From contig JALGQZ010000012.1 of the NCBI GenBank assembly GCA_023105745.1, forward strand, positions 45,273,763 through 45,337,762: 64,000 nt of DNA, given 5' to 3'. This stretch comes from Austropuccinia psidii. Its lineage: Eukaryota > Basidiomycota > Pucciniomycetes > Pucciniales > Sphaerophragmiaceae. The first letter of the stretch is position 1, and each line of letters opens with the position of its first letter. A program made the translations under genes and the position numbers. The notes below the pieces were generated by a model, which saw nothing but the letters and a program-made list of their open reading frames with translations, had not been told where the DNA came from and made no database searches. This document shows positions 10,238 through 20,016 of this stretch, one piece after another.

Positions 10238-10251
10238 TAAATTAATTAACT
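10238..10251 (+). promoter_or_regulatory. Self-priming primer binding site of E1
   Basis: TAAATTAATTAACT begins two bases after the last LTR base and pairs perfectly with LTR bases 9860-9873. No TGG typical of a tRNA-primed site is present. E2 has the same geometry with one G:U pair. D has the same geometry with changed bases on both sides and a 1-nt gap. Confidence 0.6.
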
Positions 10252-10962
10252 CATATTTGATTCTTTCTTTTCATTCATTTATATTCATTTCCTCTCATTC
10301 ATCAATTTGACCTTTTCATGATTTTATGATTTTTTATGATTTTCTATGAATTTTTCCCTCTCATCAATTTTCATCTCATTCATTTCATTCTTATGAAAAT
10401 TGATTCTTTTTCCTTTCTTAATCATTGCTGACCATTTCATCACTTCATTTTATTTTATCAATCAAATTTTTCTGTGTTCTTATTCAGGTTTCATCTAGGA
10501 ATTATTGATTGGTTTAATTGATTGGATTAGTCATTGTGATTCATTTGGGTTATTGATTCAGGATTTATTGGATTTATTGACTTTGAACTCTCAAGATATT
10601 GATTGATCCTCAAGAATTGATCTTGATTATTGATTTGATTTGACTCATCAAGATATTGAATTGATTTCTGAAGATTTTGAACTGATTGATTGATTCCTCA
10701 AGACTTGATTTCATATTGAAGACATTTATTGATTGATTATTGCTTGAATATTGATTGATTATTGATTTCCTCAATATTATTGATATTTGATTTGAATTGA
10801 TTGTTGATTGTTGATTGATTGAATTTATTTGACTGTTGATTGAATTTGATTCCTCAAGATTTGAATTGATTCCTCAAGATTCATCAAGATTTTATTGTGA
10901 TTGATTTGGCCAAGCCTGATTATTCTTCTTAATACCATCAAGTTATTTTAATTCTTTTCATA
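10252..10962 (+). other. Leader of E1, simple-sequence rich
   Basis: Untranslated leader dominated by TTGATTGATTG-type runs and repeated CCTCAAGA.TTGA blocks. E2 carries the same leader (50344-51038). No supported frame. Confidence 0.7.
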
Positions 10963-12311
10963 ATGCCAGTCCAGCATAGCCCCCCAGCAAAGAATACTAG
11001 ATCCCAGAAAATTCCAGCTGTTCTCACTCCTACAGCAAGGGCTCCTCTTGACCGCACACCATCAGTTCATCAACTGAGTGCAAACTTAGACAGAGGACCA
11101 CCAATGGAAGGAGCAGCACCCTCAAGAAGAGGTGGAATGAAATCTAGAAGATCAAGATCTTTTTCTGGACTTTTGGGTGGCTACCCTGGCATGTCTGAAG
11201 GTGCAAGAGCAAGATTAGGGGAAGTTGAAGATGAAGAGGGGGAAGAGTCGTGGAAGAGGACGATTCTGGGGAAACTGAAGTGGCAAATGCTCCAGAGGTG
11301 CCTCAGGGTTCTAATCTAGCCCTTTCTAGTCAACCTCTTGTCTCTAAAACTGATCCAAGTCTCCTCAAGATGATGGAGCAGATGACTCAATTCATGGGGC
11401 AACTCACTCAAGCAGTTGCTCCCAGGGACAATTCCAAAGCCCCTGCTTTCAAGACTCCATCCATGAAGGCACCTGATTCTTTTGATGGTACTCAAGCTCA
11501 TAAGTTGAGAGGATTTGTCCAATCCTGTCAACTAATTTTCCATAATGATCCAGAAAACTTCTTCTCTGACAGGAAGAAGGTTTTGTACTCAACTTCTTTT
11601 CTTACTGGTAGAGCTGGAAAATGGATTGAACCTTACCTCTCAAATATTTCCAATGAAGACCCTTCCTACCTCCTCAATAATTGGCCATTGTTTGAATCTC
11701 AATTATTCACTCTGTTTGGTGACCCCAATGAAGTCAGGAAAGCTGAACAAGAGTTGGACAATTTGAGGATGAAGGAAAGTTGTCATGTATCCTTGTACAT
11801 AGCAGATTTCAGAAGCTTAATGTCAAGAATTGGAGATTGGGGGGAAAGAGCTTATATCCATGTTTACAGAAGACGATTGGCATCAAGATTATTGGATCAG
11901 TTGGCTTCTCACCCTGGAACTTTTGATACTCTTCAAGAACTTATGGATGTCACTTTAGAATTAGACACAAGATATCATGAGAGGCAAAAGGAAAAGGGTG
12001 GCAATCAAGAAAAGAAGCCTCCAGTCAGTGGATCCAATCAGTCTAGGCCTCCTCAAAACTCATTTCCAAAGAGGCCTCATCAGAAGAAGAATAAGAAGGG
12101 CAAGCAATTTCAATCTTCAAAGGACAAACCCCATGCTGCTATCCTCAATAAGGACAATAAATCAATTGGTTCTGAAAAGGAGAGGAGGATTCAAGCAGGG
12201 TTGTCTACTTATTGTGGTGGCAAGCACCCAATTGAAAAATGCTTCAAGAGACCTCAGAACAAGCCTGGGTCATCATCAAGAGGCTTCCCTAGCAAGCAGG
12301 GAAAAGCCTGA
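10963..12311 (+). pseudogene. gag: gag of E1 (frameshifted)
   Basis: It starts at ATG (MPVQHSPPAKNTRSQK) and matches E2 Gag closely. A one-base deletion near 11249 shifts the frame; the downstream part continues from 11250 to the TGA at 12309-12311. The conserved Retrotrans_gag core is visible (WPLFESQLFTLFGDPNEVRK). The zinc knuckle is damaged: the first position reads S instead of C before TYCGGKHPIEKC. The intact protein would be about 450 aa and form the particle shell. The end overlaps pol at a slippery sequence. Confidence 0.9.
12299..12305 (+). promoter_or_regulatory. Slippery heptamer at the gag/pol junction of E1
   Basis: G GGA AAA in the Gag frame, one sense codon before the Gag stop (GCC TGA), fits X-XXY-YYZ. 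Pol is in the -1 frame and open across this point. The heptamer is also present in E2 (48991-48997) and in the decayed D (39314-39320). Confidence 0.55.
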
Positions 12312-15300
12312 GTGGGGATCATGATGTGTTCAATGGTTCTCACTTATTTCCTTCAAGAGCACAATTGTGCACTCTGAATACTAGTGTCAAGAAATCTTTA
12401 AAGCTTCTTATTTTCTCTTCTGTCTCTGATATTTTTTATAGTATTCTCATTGATTCGAGTGCTACAAACTCTTTTATTGCAAAGAATTTTGTTCTCAAGT
12501 ACTCATTGACTATGTCAGAGCTCCCTGAAAAGATTCCTCTTTTCATTTTGGATTCTAATGAATCCCCTGCCTTGTTCATCACCCATTATACCAAGTGGGT
12601 AGTTGACTTGCCTTCCTTCCCAAGCTTTGAATGGGATTTCTTTATCATAGATTCACCCAAGGGAGAAGACCTGATATTGGGCTATGATCTCCTTTACCAT
12701 TTCAATCCCATTATTGATTGGAAAAATGGATTGATCACCTATGATTCTAATCATAAGGATTCTAGTGGTATTATTCCTTCTACTAGTAATGACTTAGCCA
12801 CTGCTGTCAACAGTGTTGCTCTGGCTGGTGAACTTAAGACACCTTACATCCCTTCTTCTGTCCATATCCCTTCCATAATTCCCTCTCAGTCATTACTTCC
12901 ATCAAGAGATGAAGTCTTCAAAGAGATAAAGGATGTTGGAGAAGATGTTGCCATATGTTCACTTTATCTCTTCCAAGGGGATATGGACCTTCCTCCCTTA
13001 TCTTTTCATGCATCCCTGGAGGAGAAGTGGGATGAGGAGGAAGAGCCAGAAGAAATTGAAACTGTGTTGAAGGTTGTTCCTCCTGCTTATCACCAATATT
13101 TGGATGTATTCTCCAAGGTGAAAGCAGAGAAACTTCCTCCACACCGCGCCTGTGATCACCATATCGAATTGGAGGGTCTTCTGCCTCCAATTGGTGTTAT
13201 CTACTCATTATCAAATCAAGAGTCAGAAACACTGCGGGCCTACATTTCAGAGAATGTAGAGAAAGGTTTCATTAGACCAAGCTCCTCTTCAACAGGAGCA
13301 CCTGTCCTTTTTGTCAAGAAAAAGGATGGAGGTCTTCGTTTGTGTGTTGACTACCGCAAACTCAATGCTGTCACTAGGAAGAACAGATACCCTGTTCCTC
13401 CTATGAACCAGCTTCTTACCGTATTCAACGGTTCCACTATCTTCTCCAAGATAGATTTGTGTGGTGCATATAACCTTCTGAGAATCAAATAGGGGGATGA
13501 GCACTTAACTGCCTTTAGAACCAAATATGGCAGTTATGAGTATTTGTTCATGCCATTTGGTTTGACCAATGCTCCTGCTTCTTTCCAAAATCTAGTAAAT
13601 GATATCTTTGCAGATTTTTTGGATGTGTTTGTTGTGGTTTATCTAGATGATATTATGGTCTTTTCCAGTTCTGAGGAGGAACATGTCAAACATGTGGCCT
13701 CTGTCCTCCAAAGACTGAGGGACAATAATCTGTTTGCCAAAGCTATAAGTGTGTATTCCATGCCTCAAGTGTGGAATACTTGGGCTATGTTGTTTCAAGT
13801 GGTGGCCTCAAGATGGATTCTTCAAAAGTTCAGCAAATCCTCAATTGGCCTCAGCCCAAAAACATCAAGGATCTTCAATCTTTCCTTGGCTTTGCCAATT
13901 TTTATCAACGTTTCATTAAAAATTATTCTAAAAAAATCACTTCTTCCACTTCCCTCCTTAAAAAAGATTCCCCTTTCATCTTCAATGAGGAAGCTTTTAG
14001 TCAGTTTCAAGCACTCAAAGAAGCTTTCACCTCTGCTCCTATCTTATCTCACTTTAATCCTTCTCTACCTACTATAGTAGAGACTGATGCTTCTGATTAT
14101 GCTTTGGGCGCCGTACTGAGCCAGGTGAATGACTCAGGAAAGCACCCCATTGAATTTGATAGTCGCAAGCTCTTACCAGCTGAACTCAACTATGAAATTC
14201 ATGACAAGGAACTCCTTGGCATAGTTTGGGCTCTCAAGCGCTGGAGAGCATTTCTTCTTTCTCTTTCCAATCCTTTTCAGGTCTTGACAGACCACTCTTC
14301 CTTGCAGTATTTCATGTCTTCCAAAGTTCTTACTCGTCGTCAGGCCCGTTGGGCTGAATTTCTCTCAGAATTTCATCTCACTATCACTTACCGCCCAGGC
14401 AGGCTGGCCACTTTACCAGATGCCTTGTCACGTTGGGACGACGTGTACCCAGAGAGGGGGGTGGACTTCATCAGCAAGAATCCTCAGAATTTTCATCAAG
14501 TACTTAAGCAAGATGGAATTCAAGAATCAAGATTCTTCTCAATCAAAGTGGAAATTTTCTCAGATTTAGTTGACAAGATTCAAAAAGAAGTATGGCAAGA
14601 CAAAGACTACAAAGAAATACTCAAGCAACTAGCAAGAGGTGAATCAGTTCCAGATTATTCTCTTGAACCTCAAGCCAAGTTATTATTATTCAAAGATAGA
14701 GTGGTAATCCCAAGCAATGAAGAACTTCAACTCAATATTCTTCAAAAGCGTCATGACTCACCCTTGGCTGGCCATCCTGGCCAGGAGAAGACCCTCAAGC
14801 TCATCAAGAGGGATTTTTATTGGGCTGGCATGAATCAATTCATCAAGGACTATGTGTCCTCATGTCAGCAATGTTCAAGAAACAAGAACATTCATCACAA
14901 GAAGTTTGGATTACTCAAGCCTCTTTCAATTCCATCTGGTCCTTGGAATTCATTATCAATGGACTTTATCACTCAATTGCCACTGTCCAACAACTTTGAT
15001 TCAATTTTAGTAGTTGTGGACAGATTCTCAAAAATGTCAATCTTCATTCCGACTTATGGCACAATCACTGCTCTGGATTTAGCTCAAATATTCATTAGTC
15101 ATATATTTTCCAAGCATGGACTCCCAGTCAGTATTGTCAGTGATAGAGGATCCTTATTTGTTTCATCATTCTGGACTCAATTGTGTCAGCAGCTCAAGAT
15201 ATTAAGAGATCTTTCAACTGCCTTTCACCCTGAAACAGATGGACAGGCAGAGAGGGTAAATTAGATACTAGAACAGTACATTTGGATGTATGTCAGCTAT

Positions 15301-16026
15301 CATCAAGATGACTGGTACACCTGGCTCCCTCTGGCTGAATTTGCCTATAATAATGCAGAACATTCATCAACCAAGCAATCACCTTTTTTCACCATTTATG
15401 GAAGAAATCCCAGCTTTGACTCAATCCATATTTCTCAAGTCTCACCTGCTGGAAAGTTATCAACAAAACTCCAATCAGTACAGCAAGTTGTCAAAGAAGA
15501 ATTAGAGTCAGCAATAAGGAGATTCACGAAGTATGCAGATAGAAATAGGGCAATTCCACCTGATTTCCAACCTGGGGACAAAGTATGGCTAGCTTCCAAG
15601 AACATCAAGACAACAAGACCCACCAAGAAATTATCAGAAAGATGGTTGGGACCCTTTGAAGTTCTTAAGAAGATTGGCAGCCATGCATATCACCTCAAGT
15701 TGCCTCAGCAATGGAAGACAGTTCACCCTGTATTCCATGTGTCCTTATTAGAACCAGTCAAGCATTCAACTATCCCAAATCGTCATCAATTGCCACCACC
15801 ACCAGTTTTAGTGGAAGAGCAAGAAGAATGGGAAGTGGCTCAGGTTCTGGACTCAAAACTCAAAAGAGGTAAATTATGGTATCTTGTAGAGTGGAAAGGA
15901 TTCAGTGAAGACCCAGAAAGAACCACTTGGGAACCAGCTTCCAACCTTACCAACTCACCAGACCTTGTCAAGGATTTCCACTCATTGTATCCAGACAAGC
16001 CTGGTCCAAATACCTCAAGAGTTTGA
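12312..16026 (+). pseudogene. pol: pol of E1: protease, RT, RNase H, integrase, chromodomain (broken)
   Basis: Aligned by eye with E2. The protease active site reads DSSA where E2 has DTGA. RT spans about 13090-13750 and keeps YLDD ([10 protein letters not shown]). A TAG at 13490-13492 replaces the GAG codon of RIKEGDEH. A one-base deletion near 13742 (KA-SKCVFH in E2) shifts the frame to the one starting near 13771. RNase H (TDASDYALGAVLSQ), the integrase HHCC finger (HDSPLAGHPG with CQQC) and the DDE core (MDFIT, SDRG, and ERVN, the expected glutamate) follow. A TAG at 15262-15264 replaces CAG after ERVN. A C-terminal chromodomain is near 15830-15980 (WYLVEWKGF with TTWEP). The gene cannot make a full Pol without suppression of these lesions. 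Confidence 0.93.
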
Positions 16027-16802
16027 TTTTATGGTGCTTGGTGGGGAGAAGAAGTTATGAAAGTAAGTTCCTCTCCTGGCATGCACCTTTAAGGGGGTAT
16101 TCTACCCATATGTTGTTGTAAGCATCACCTTGGCCACTTTGTGAGCACTTGTCAATTCTTTGGACAGGTTCAGGAAGCATACAACATCAATACCCTCCAT
16201 TTGGACCTTATCAAGATATGGCCAAATGTTTCTTTCTTTCTTTATGTTTTCATTTTCTTTCTTTATTATCATTTCATTTTATGCCGATCATCATAATTCA
16301 AGACATTGATTACTTCAAGTCATTTACGGCAATTCATTTCAGTAGTCATTTATGGCAATTCATTTCAGAAGGCATTTATGGCAATTTATTTCAGTCTTAT
16401 GGTGCTTGGTGGGGAGTGGAAGTTATGAAAGTAAGTTCCATCTCCTGGTTTGCATCCCTGAGGGTTCTACTTCTTGTAAAACATCACCTTGGCCACTCTT
16501 TGAGCATCAAATGCTTGGTTTTCATTTTTCAGACACTTTCTTGGCCAGAATCAAGCAACTCACCACAAGAAGGACCAACCATCAGGATTTTTTCTTTATT
16601 TCTTTCTTTACTCTCATTTTCTCTTATTATTTTTCTTTCTTTCTTTACTTGTATAATTTTCTTTCTTTTATTTCTTTAAAGCAGCAGCATCCTCTCCCCA
16701 AATCATGTATTGGGAGGTTCCATTATCTTTTTATTTTTTATTTTTTAGTATTTATAAGAGTGGGGATAGAAGCCAAACCAAACACAAACAAGGAAAAGGA
16801 AA
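16027..16802 (+). other. 3' untranslated region of E1 with donor/acceptor-like modules
   Basis: Two related segments of about 110-120 bp (about 16029-16148 and 16398-16508) both read TTATGGTGCTTGGTGGGGAG and contain a perfect GTAAGT (16063-16068 and 16431-16436). They end with a TCACCTTGGCCACT block. Between them are three 26-bp units, each ending in an acceptor-like TTTCAG. E2 has the same order and D has both modules. T/C-rich runs follow. Frames here have low-complexity composition and are not supported as genes. Confidence 0.7.
16321..16394 (+). repeat. Three 26-bp tandem units ending in TTTCAG
   Basis: CATTTATGGCAATTCATTTC followed by AG begins at 16321, 16347 and 16373 with one or two changes per unit. 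Each unit looks like a fungal 3' splice site. The second GTAAGT-bearing module follows immediately. The same triplet of units is in E2 near 44900-44980 on the - strand. Confidence 0.85.
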
Positions 16803-18080
16803 CTAGTTATCTCTACCCAAGTCATCAAAAGTTCTCTGGAAGTCATTTATCAACTCATCCTCATACCAGGCAAATTTTGCAGCCATTTCTTCAGAAGCAG
16901 TACCTGGAATAGTCCTGTCATTGGCATACATAATCACCTCTCTGCTATTTCTATCAACCCTCCTGAACAATCTGGCCACAGCATCTTGATTTTCACTAGC
17001 CGCGTTGGGATCTTCTCTGGTAACCCGGATAGGCCAACGTTCTCTTCTTTGGAAGACTTGAGTGGCAGGAAACGGCAAAGGGGATAATCCATCTCTTCTT
17101 CTGCTGGAGTTGACGGGAGGTGGTTATGGGTGAGTTTCTAGACTGTTTAACTGGTGATGGTCTTACTGCTGGATTCAAGGCAGGCCTAGTGGTATGGGAA
17201 GTGGTTGGTGAAGGAGGATGAAGGGTTGTAGGAATGGAGGCAAGCATTGGTTGGAAGTTTCTTGGAGTGCTGGGAATAATTTGGCTTTGGAATCTGGTGT
17301 TGGCAAGAGGTTGAGAAGAGGAATTGCTGGATGGATGGCCACTTGAATGAGGAATAACTTGAACTTCTCCACCATCCAACTCATCACTTCCTTCAGCATC
17401 TGGATCTGATGGGGAATCAACAATTCTTCTTAGCTTCTTCACTACTTTCACCACTCCATCAGCATTGGTCCTTGAAATTGGAATTTCTGAGCTGTAGTGG
17501 ATGGGCCTACCACCAATTGGAATGGACCCTCCAACATTAGTCCACCTGGCCACATCCCTCTGCCTGGAACCAGTCACTACATCAAAATATTAGCATCAAT
17601 TCAATCAAAATAGGCAATTCACTCACATTGAGAAAACCCAGAAGTTGCATCAGGGGTAGGTTCCTCAAGAATGGGGAATTCCTGCCCATAAGGCCCATCC
17701 TTCCTACTCCACAAGTGTCTCCTGACCTGGGACAAAGTTGATCCGGTACGGCGGCATGGCTTCTTCCCAATAAAGCAGAAATGGCATTTTGACAATCGAG
17801 GATTGTAATGTTGAAAGCAATCCTTACCCCTGGCCAAACACTCAGTACAGGCAGGATCAAGAACTTCAACTGCTCTGAACCCATCATATGTTTGGGAGGG
17901 GTCAAAATGGCCAGAAGACGCCATGGAAGGAGAAGACAATTGACTGAAGACGCCAGAACCATGAAGAACAGACGGTGGTGGTGCAGAAGGGGAAGATTCA
18001 GTGAGCTCAGTCAGTTTGGAACTCATAACTGAAGAATATGCAAGCAGAAGATTCAAGACGTCAGAATCAATCCACTCCAT
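16803..18080 (-). pseudogene. Antisense spliced gene inside E1: Zn2Cys6-like protein (one frameshift)
   Basis: Runs opposite to the element, between pol and the 3' LTR. Exon 1 lies at 18080/18026-17627; the best start is MSSKLTELTESS at 18026, with another ATG at 18080. A 50-bp intron (17626-17577) has GTGAGT, a TGCTAAT branch site and a GATGTAG acceptor. The join gives FSQLTGSRQRDV in frame. Exon 2 runs to a TAG at 16803-16805. Exon 1 holds six cysteines spaced C-x2-C-x6-C-x10-C-x2-C-x6-C, the spacing of fungal Zn2Cys6 DNA-binding clusters. A Ser/Pro-rich middle and an acidic tail (WYEDELINDF) follow. Near 17103 the frame shifts: the upstream frame runs on out of register, while the tail is in the next frame (from about 17078). 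This copy is therefore probably broken. The transcription-factor role is inferred. Confidence 0.7.
17577..17626 (-). other. Predicted 50-bp intron of the antisense gene
   Basis: Read on the - strand: donor GTGAGT, branch TGCTAAT about 16 bases before the end, acceptor GTAG. Retention gives a stop two codons past the donor; removal joins the two coding frames exactly. Confidence 0.75.
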
Positions 18081-18128
18081 ATCAAGAAAAAAAAGAACTT
18101 GACTCAAGGAAATGGGGCCATAACTCAA

Positions 18129-18972
18129 TTATGCCCCCCCTCAAAGCCTCTAAGGTGAAGTTTCATACCCCTTTGGGGCTGAACTCATCACCCAGGGCCT
18201 CCCCTGCAACTTTGGGGAGGCCAGGATCTTGATGGTCCTGGACCCCATCAATGGGTCCAGGCCATGTAGGGTGAAAATTGGGTAAGGGCCATTTCTGGAC
18301 CCCTTGGTCACCCTGGGTCCCCAGCAAATTTGGGCCCAGGGGCTCTATTTTGGTCCTGGGGGCCTCCAATAGCCCCCACGGACCGCGGACCGCGGACCGT
18401 AGGATCCCAAAGACTCGAAAATGCCTATTATGGCCAAAAATCAAAAAAATGCCCTAATCACTAAAACACCCAAAAAGGCCAAAAAGGCCATAAAAAGTAT
18501 AATGCATCAAGATCACTCAGGATAGAGGCCACAGCCCAAAAACCATTTGGAGGGCTGTCTGAGGCCATTTCCTTGGACAATGGGGACAAGACCCCTTGGA
18601 GGAAAGTTTCATTCATTAATTGGATTAAGTCTGGGCCAATGATTACAAGTCAGATACTCATTGGGCACCATTTTTTGAGCACAAGTTCTCAATGCCCTTT
18701 ATTCTGGGATATATCCCAAGGCCACATCCCAAGGCATGGCTGATTGAATCAAAAGAAAAGAATGGCATATTTTGGAAGGAATACTCACTCAAGCTTGGAA
18801 AAAAAGGGGGGAATCAAATGAATTTGGCAGGAAAGAAATAATGAAGGATTTTCAGGATAATGGTCAAGAGGAAAAGAAAATTAAAAAGAAAATTTTTTGA
18901 AAAAATGTGGGGATATTGAGATGCCACTCAACAGTGGCAGGGTATTATGGTGTTCAGGAGCCCACCAGTTTC
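18129..18972 (+). other. GC-richer block before the 3' LTR of E1
   Basis: This segment is much richer in G and C than the rest of the window and includes repeated GGACCGC units near 18380. It contains long GGCC-rich stretches (GGGGAGGCC, GGTCCAGGCC). E2 carries a diverged version at about 43940-44430. It lies upstream of the antisense gene, so it could hold that gene's promoter. Frames on either strand are short and unconvincing. Confidence 0.55.
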
Positions 18973-18985
18973 AAGAGGGGGATAC
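18973..18985 (+). promoter_or_regulatory. Polypurine tract of E1
   Basis: AAGAGGGGGATAC directly precedes the 3' LTR start TGTAACA. E2 has the same tract, and D has a G-richer version. Confidence 0.85.
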
Positions 18986-19748
18986 TGTAACAACCATCCA
19001 TCAGGGGTAAGGGTATTCATTCATACACCCACTCAAACACCTCAAATCAGCAAATCCATTATCTGCATCAGCAGTCAGTTTCAGCAATCTTCATTCTGAA
19101 ACATGCATACAGCTTGGTACATCAATACAGCCTGTCAATACCTATACAGGTTGGATTCACCCAATACAGTTTTCAATACACCAGTATGGAACTGTATGAT
19201 CACTCAAATACACCACACCTCTTGTACAGGTTCTGTACAGCTGTACAGGACCTGTATTGGTCAGACTCAATTCAATCATCAATTATTCTCATGAAAATTC
19301 TTCCTCTGGATCAGGGCTGGTGATTCTCACATATACCAGCCCCTCTTTCTCCCCCCTGGGGACTTTTCCCCAGTTAATTAATTTAGTTTATTTATCATTT
19401 CATAATTATTCTTATCCTTATTTTGGGTATTATAATTATTTAATTTTAAGTTAGTCTTTGCCTTTTCTCTCTTCGCCTGTACAGTATGAGTTGGGTGGCC
19501 ATATCCTTATTAACCCTTCTCTTTCCATTCTGACAGGTTGAAACAGTGGACTTGGACTTGTTTGTGGTTGGCTCTTCTATTCTTTTACTCTTATCTTTTG
19601 TTGCTGCTTTTTCTTATATTTATTCTTTAGCAATTTATCTTTAACACTCTTAAGTGTATCTCTTTTTATCTTATCTTTGAGCCCTCCATAAGTGAGTCCC
19701 AGTTTACTGAGTGCCAGGCCCTCTTCACTTCGAAGAGCCCCTGTGACA
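18986..19748 (+). repeat. 3' LTR of E1
   Basis: 763 bp, TGTAACA to TGTGACA, with about eight or nine substitutions against the 5' copy. It is followed by CATTT, the second target-site copy. Confidence 0.95.
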
Positions 19749-19753
19749 CATTT

Positions 19754-20016
19754 GCATTCAAGGAAGAAAAAGCTAGTTTATAATTGATTATATATTTCTT
19801 TTATTGCAGAGTTCTTGAAAAAGGATGACTGATAAAGCTCAAGAAAGTCTTTAGTAATACCCTACAGAAGGGATTTAATGCAACAATTGAAAGTTCTTCA
19901 CATGAATTTCACACCTTAATTCAAAAATAACTTTCATAATTTAACATGCACACAATCTAGCTTTAAAATTAAGTCAAATTCAACAATTTCTAAAGATTTC
20001 TCAAATCTTCAGAGGT
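19754..20016. other. Unannotated flank right of E1
   Basis: This continues the pre-insertion sequence of E1. No gene seen. It ends with GAGGT (20012-20016), a near match to CAGGT on the far side of the solo LTR. Confidence 0.5.

Larger units (their letters stand above)
9474..19748 (+). mobile_element. E1: chromovirus (Ty3/gypsy with chromodomain), complete but inactivated, with antisense gene
   Basis: Two 763-bp LTRs (9474-10236 and 18986-19748) lie in direct orientation, flanked by a perfect 5-bp duplication CATTT (9469-9473 and 19749-19753). I count about eight or nine differences between the LTRs, so the insertion is fairly recent. Order: LTR, self-priming site, leader, gag, pol (protease, RT, RNase H, integrase, chromodomain), a 3' untranslated region, a spliced antisense gene, a GC-rich block, purine tract, LTR. 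Gag has one frameshift. Pol has two nonsense codons and one frameshift. The protease active site is altered. E2 is a second, cleaner copy of the same family. Confidence 0.95.

Noticed and set aside
16149..16912. Frames of 176 and 186 codons in the 3' region of E1 (also 44564-45135 in E2)
   Set aside because: Made of T/C-rich runs (S, F and L), overlap each other and cross the repeat modules; no domain or start context.
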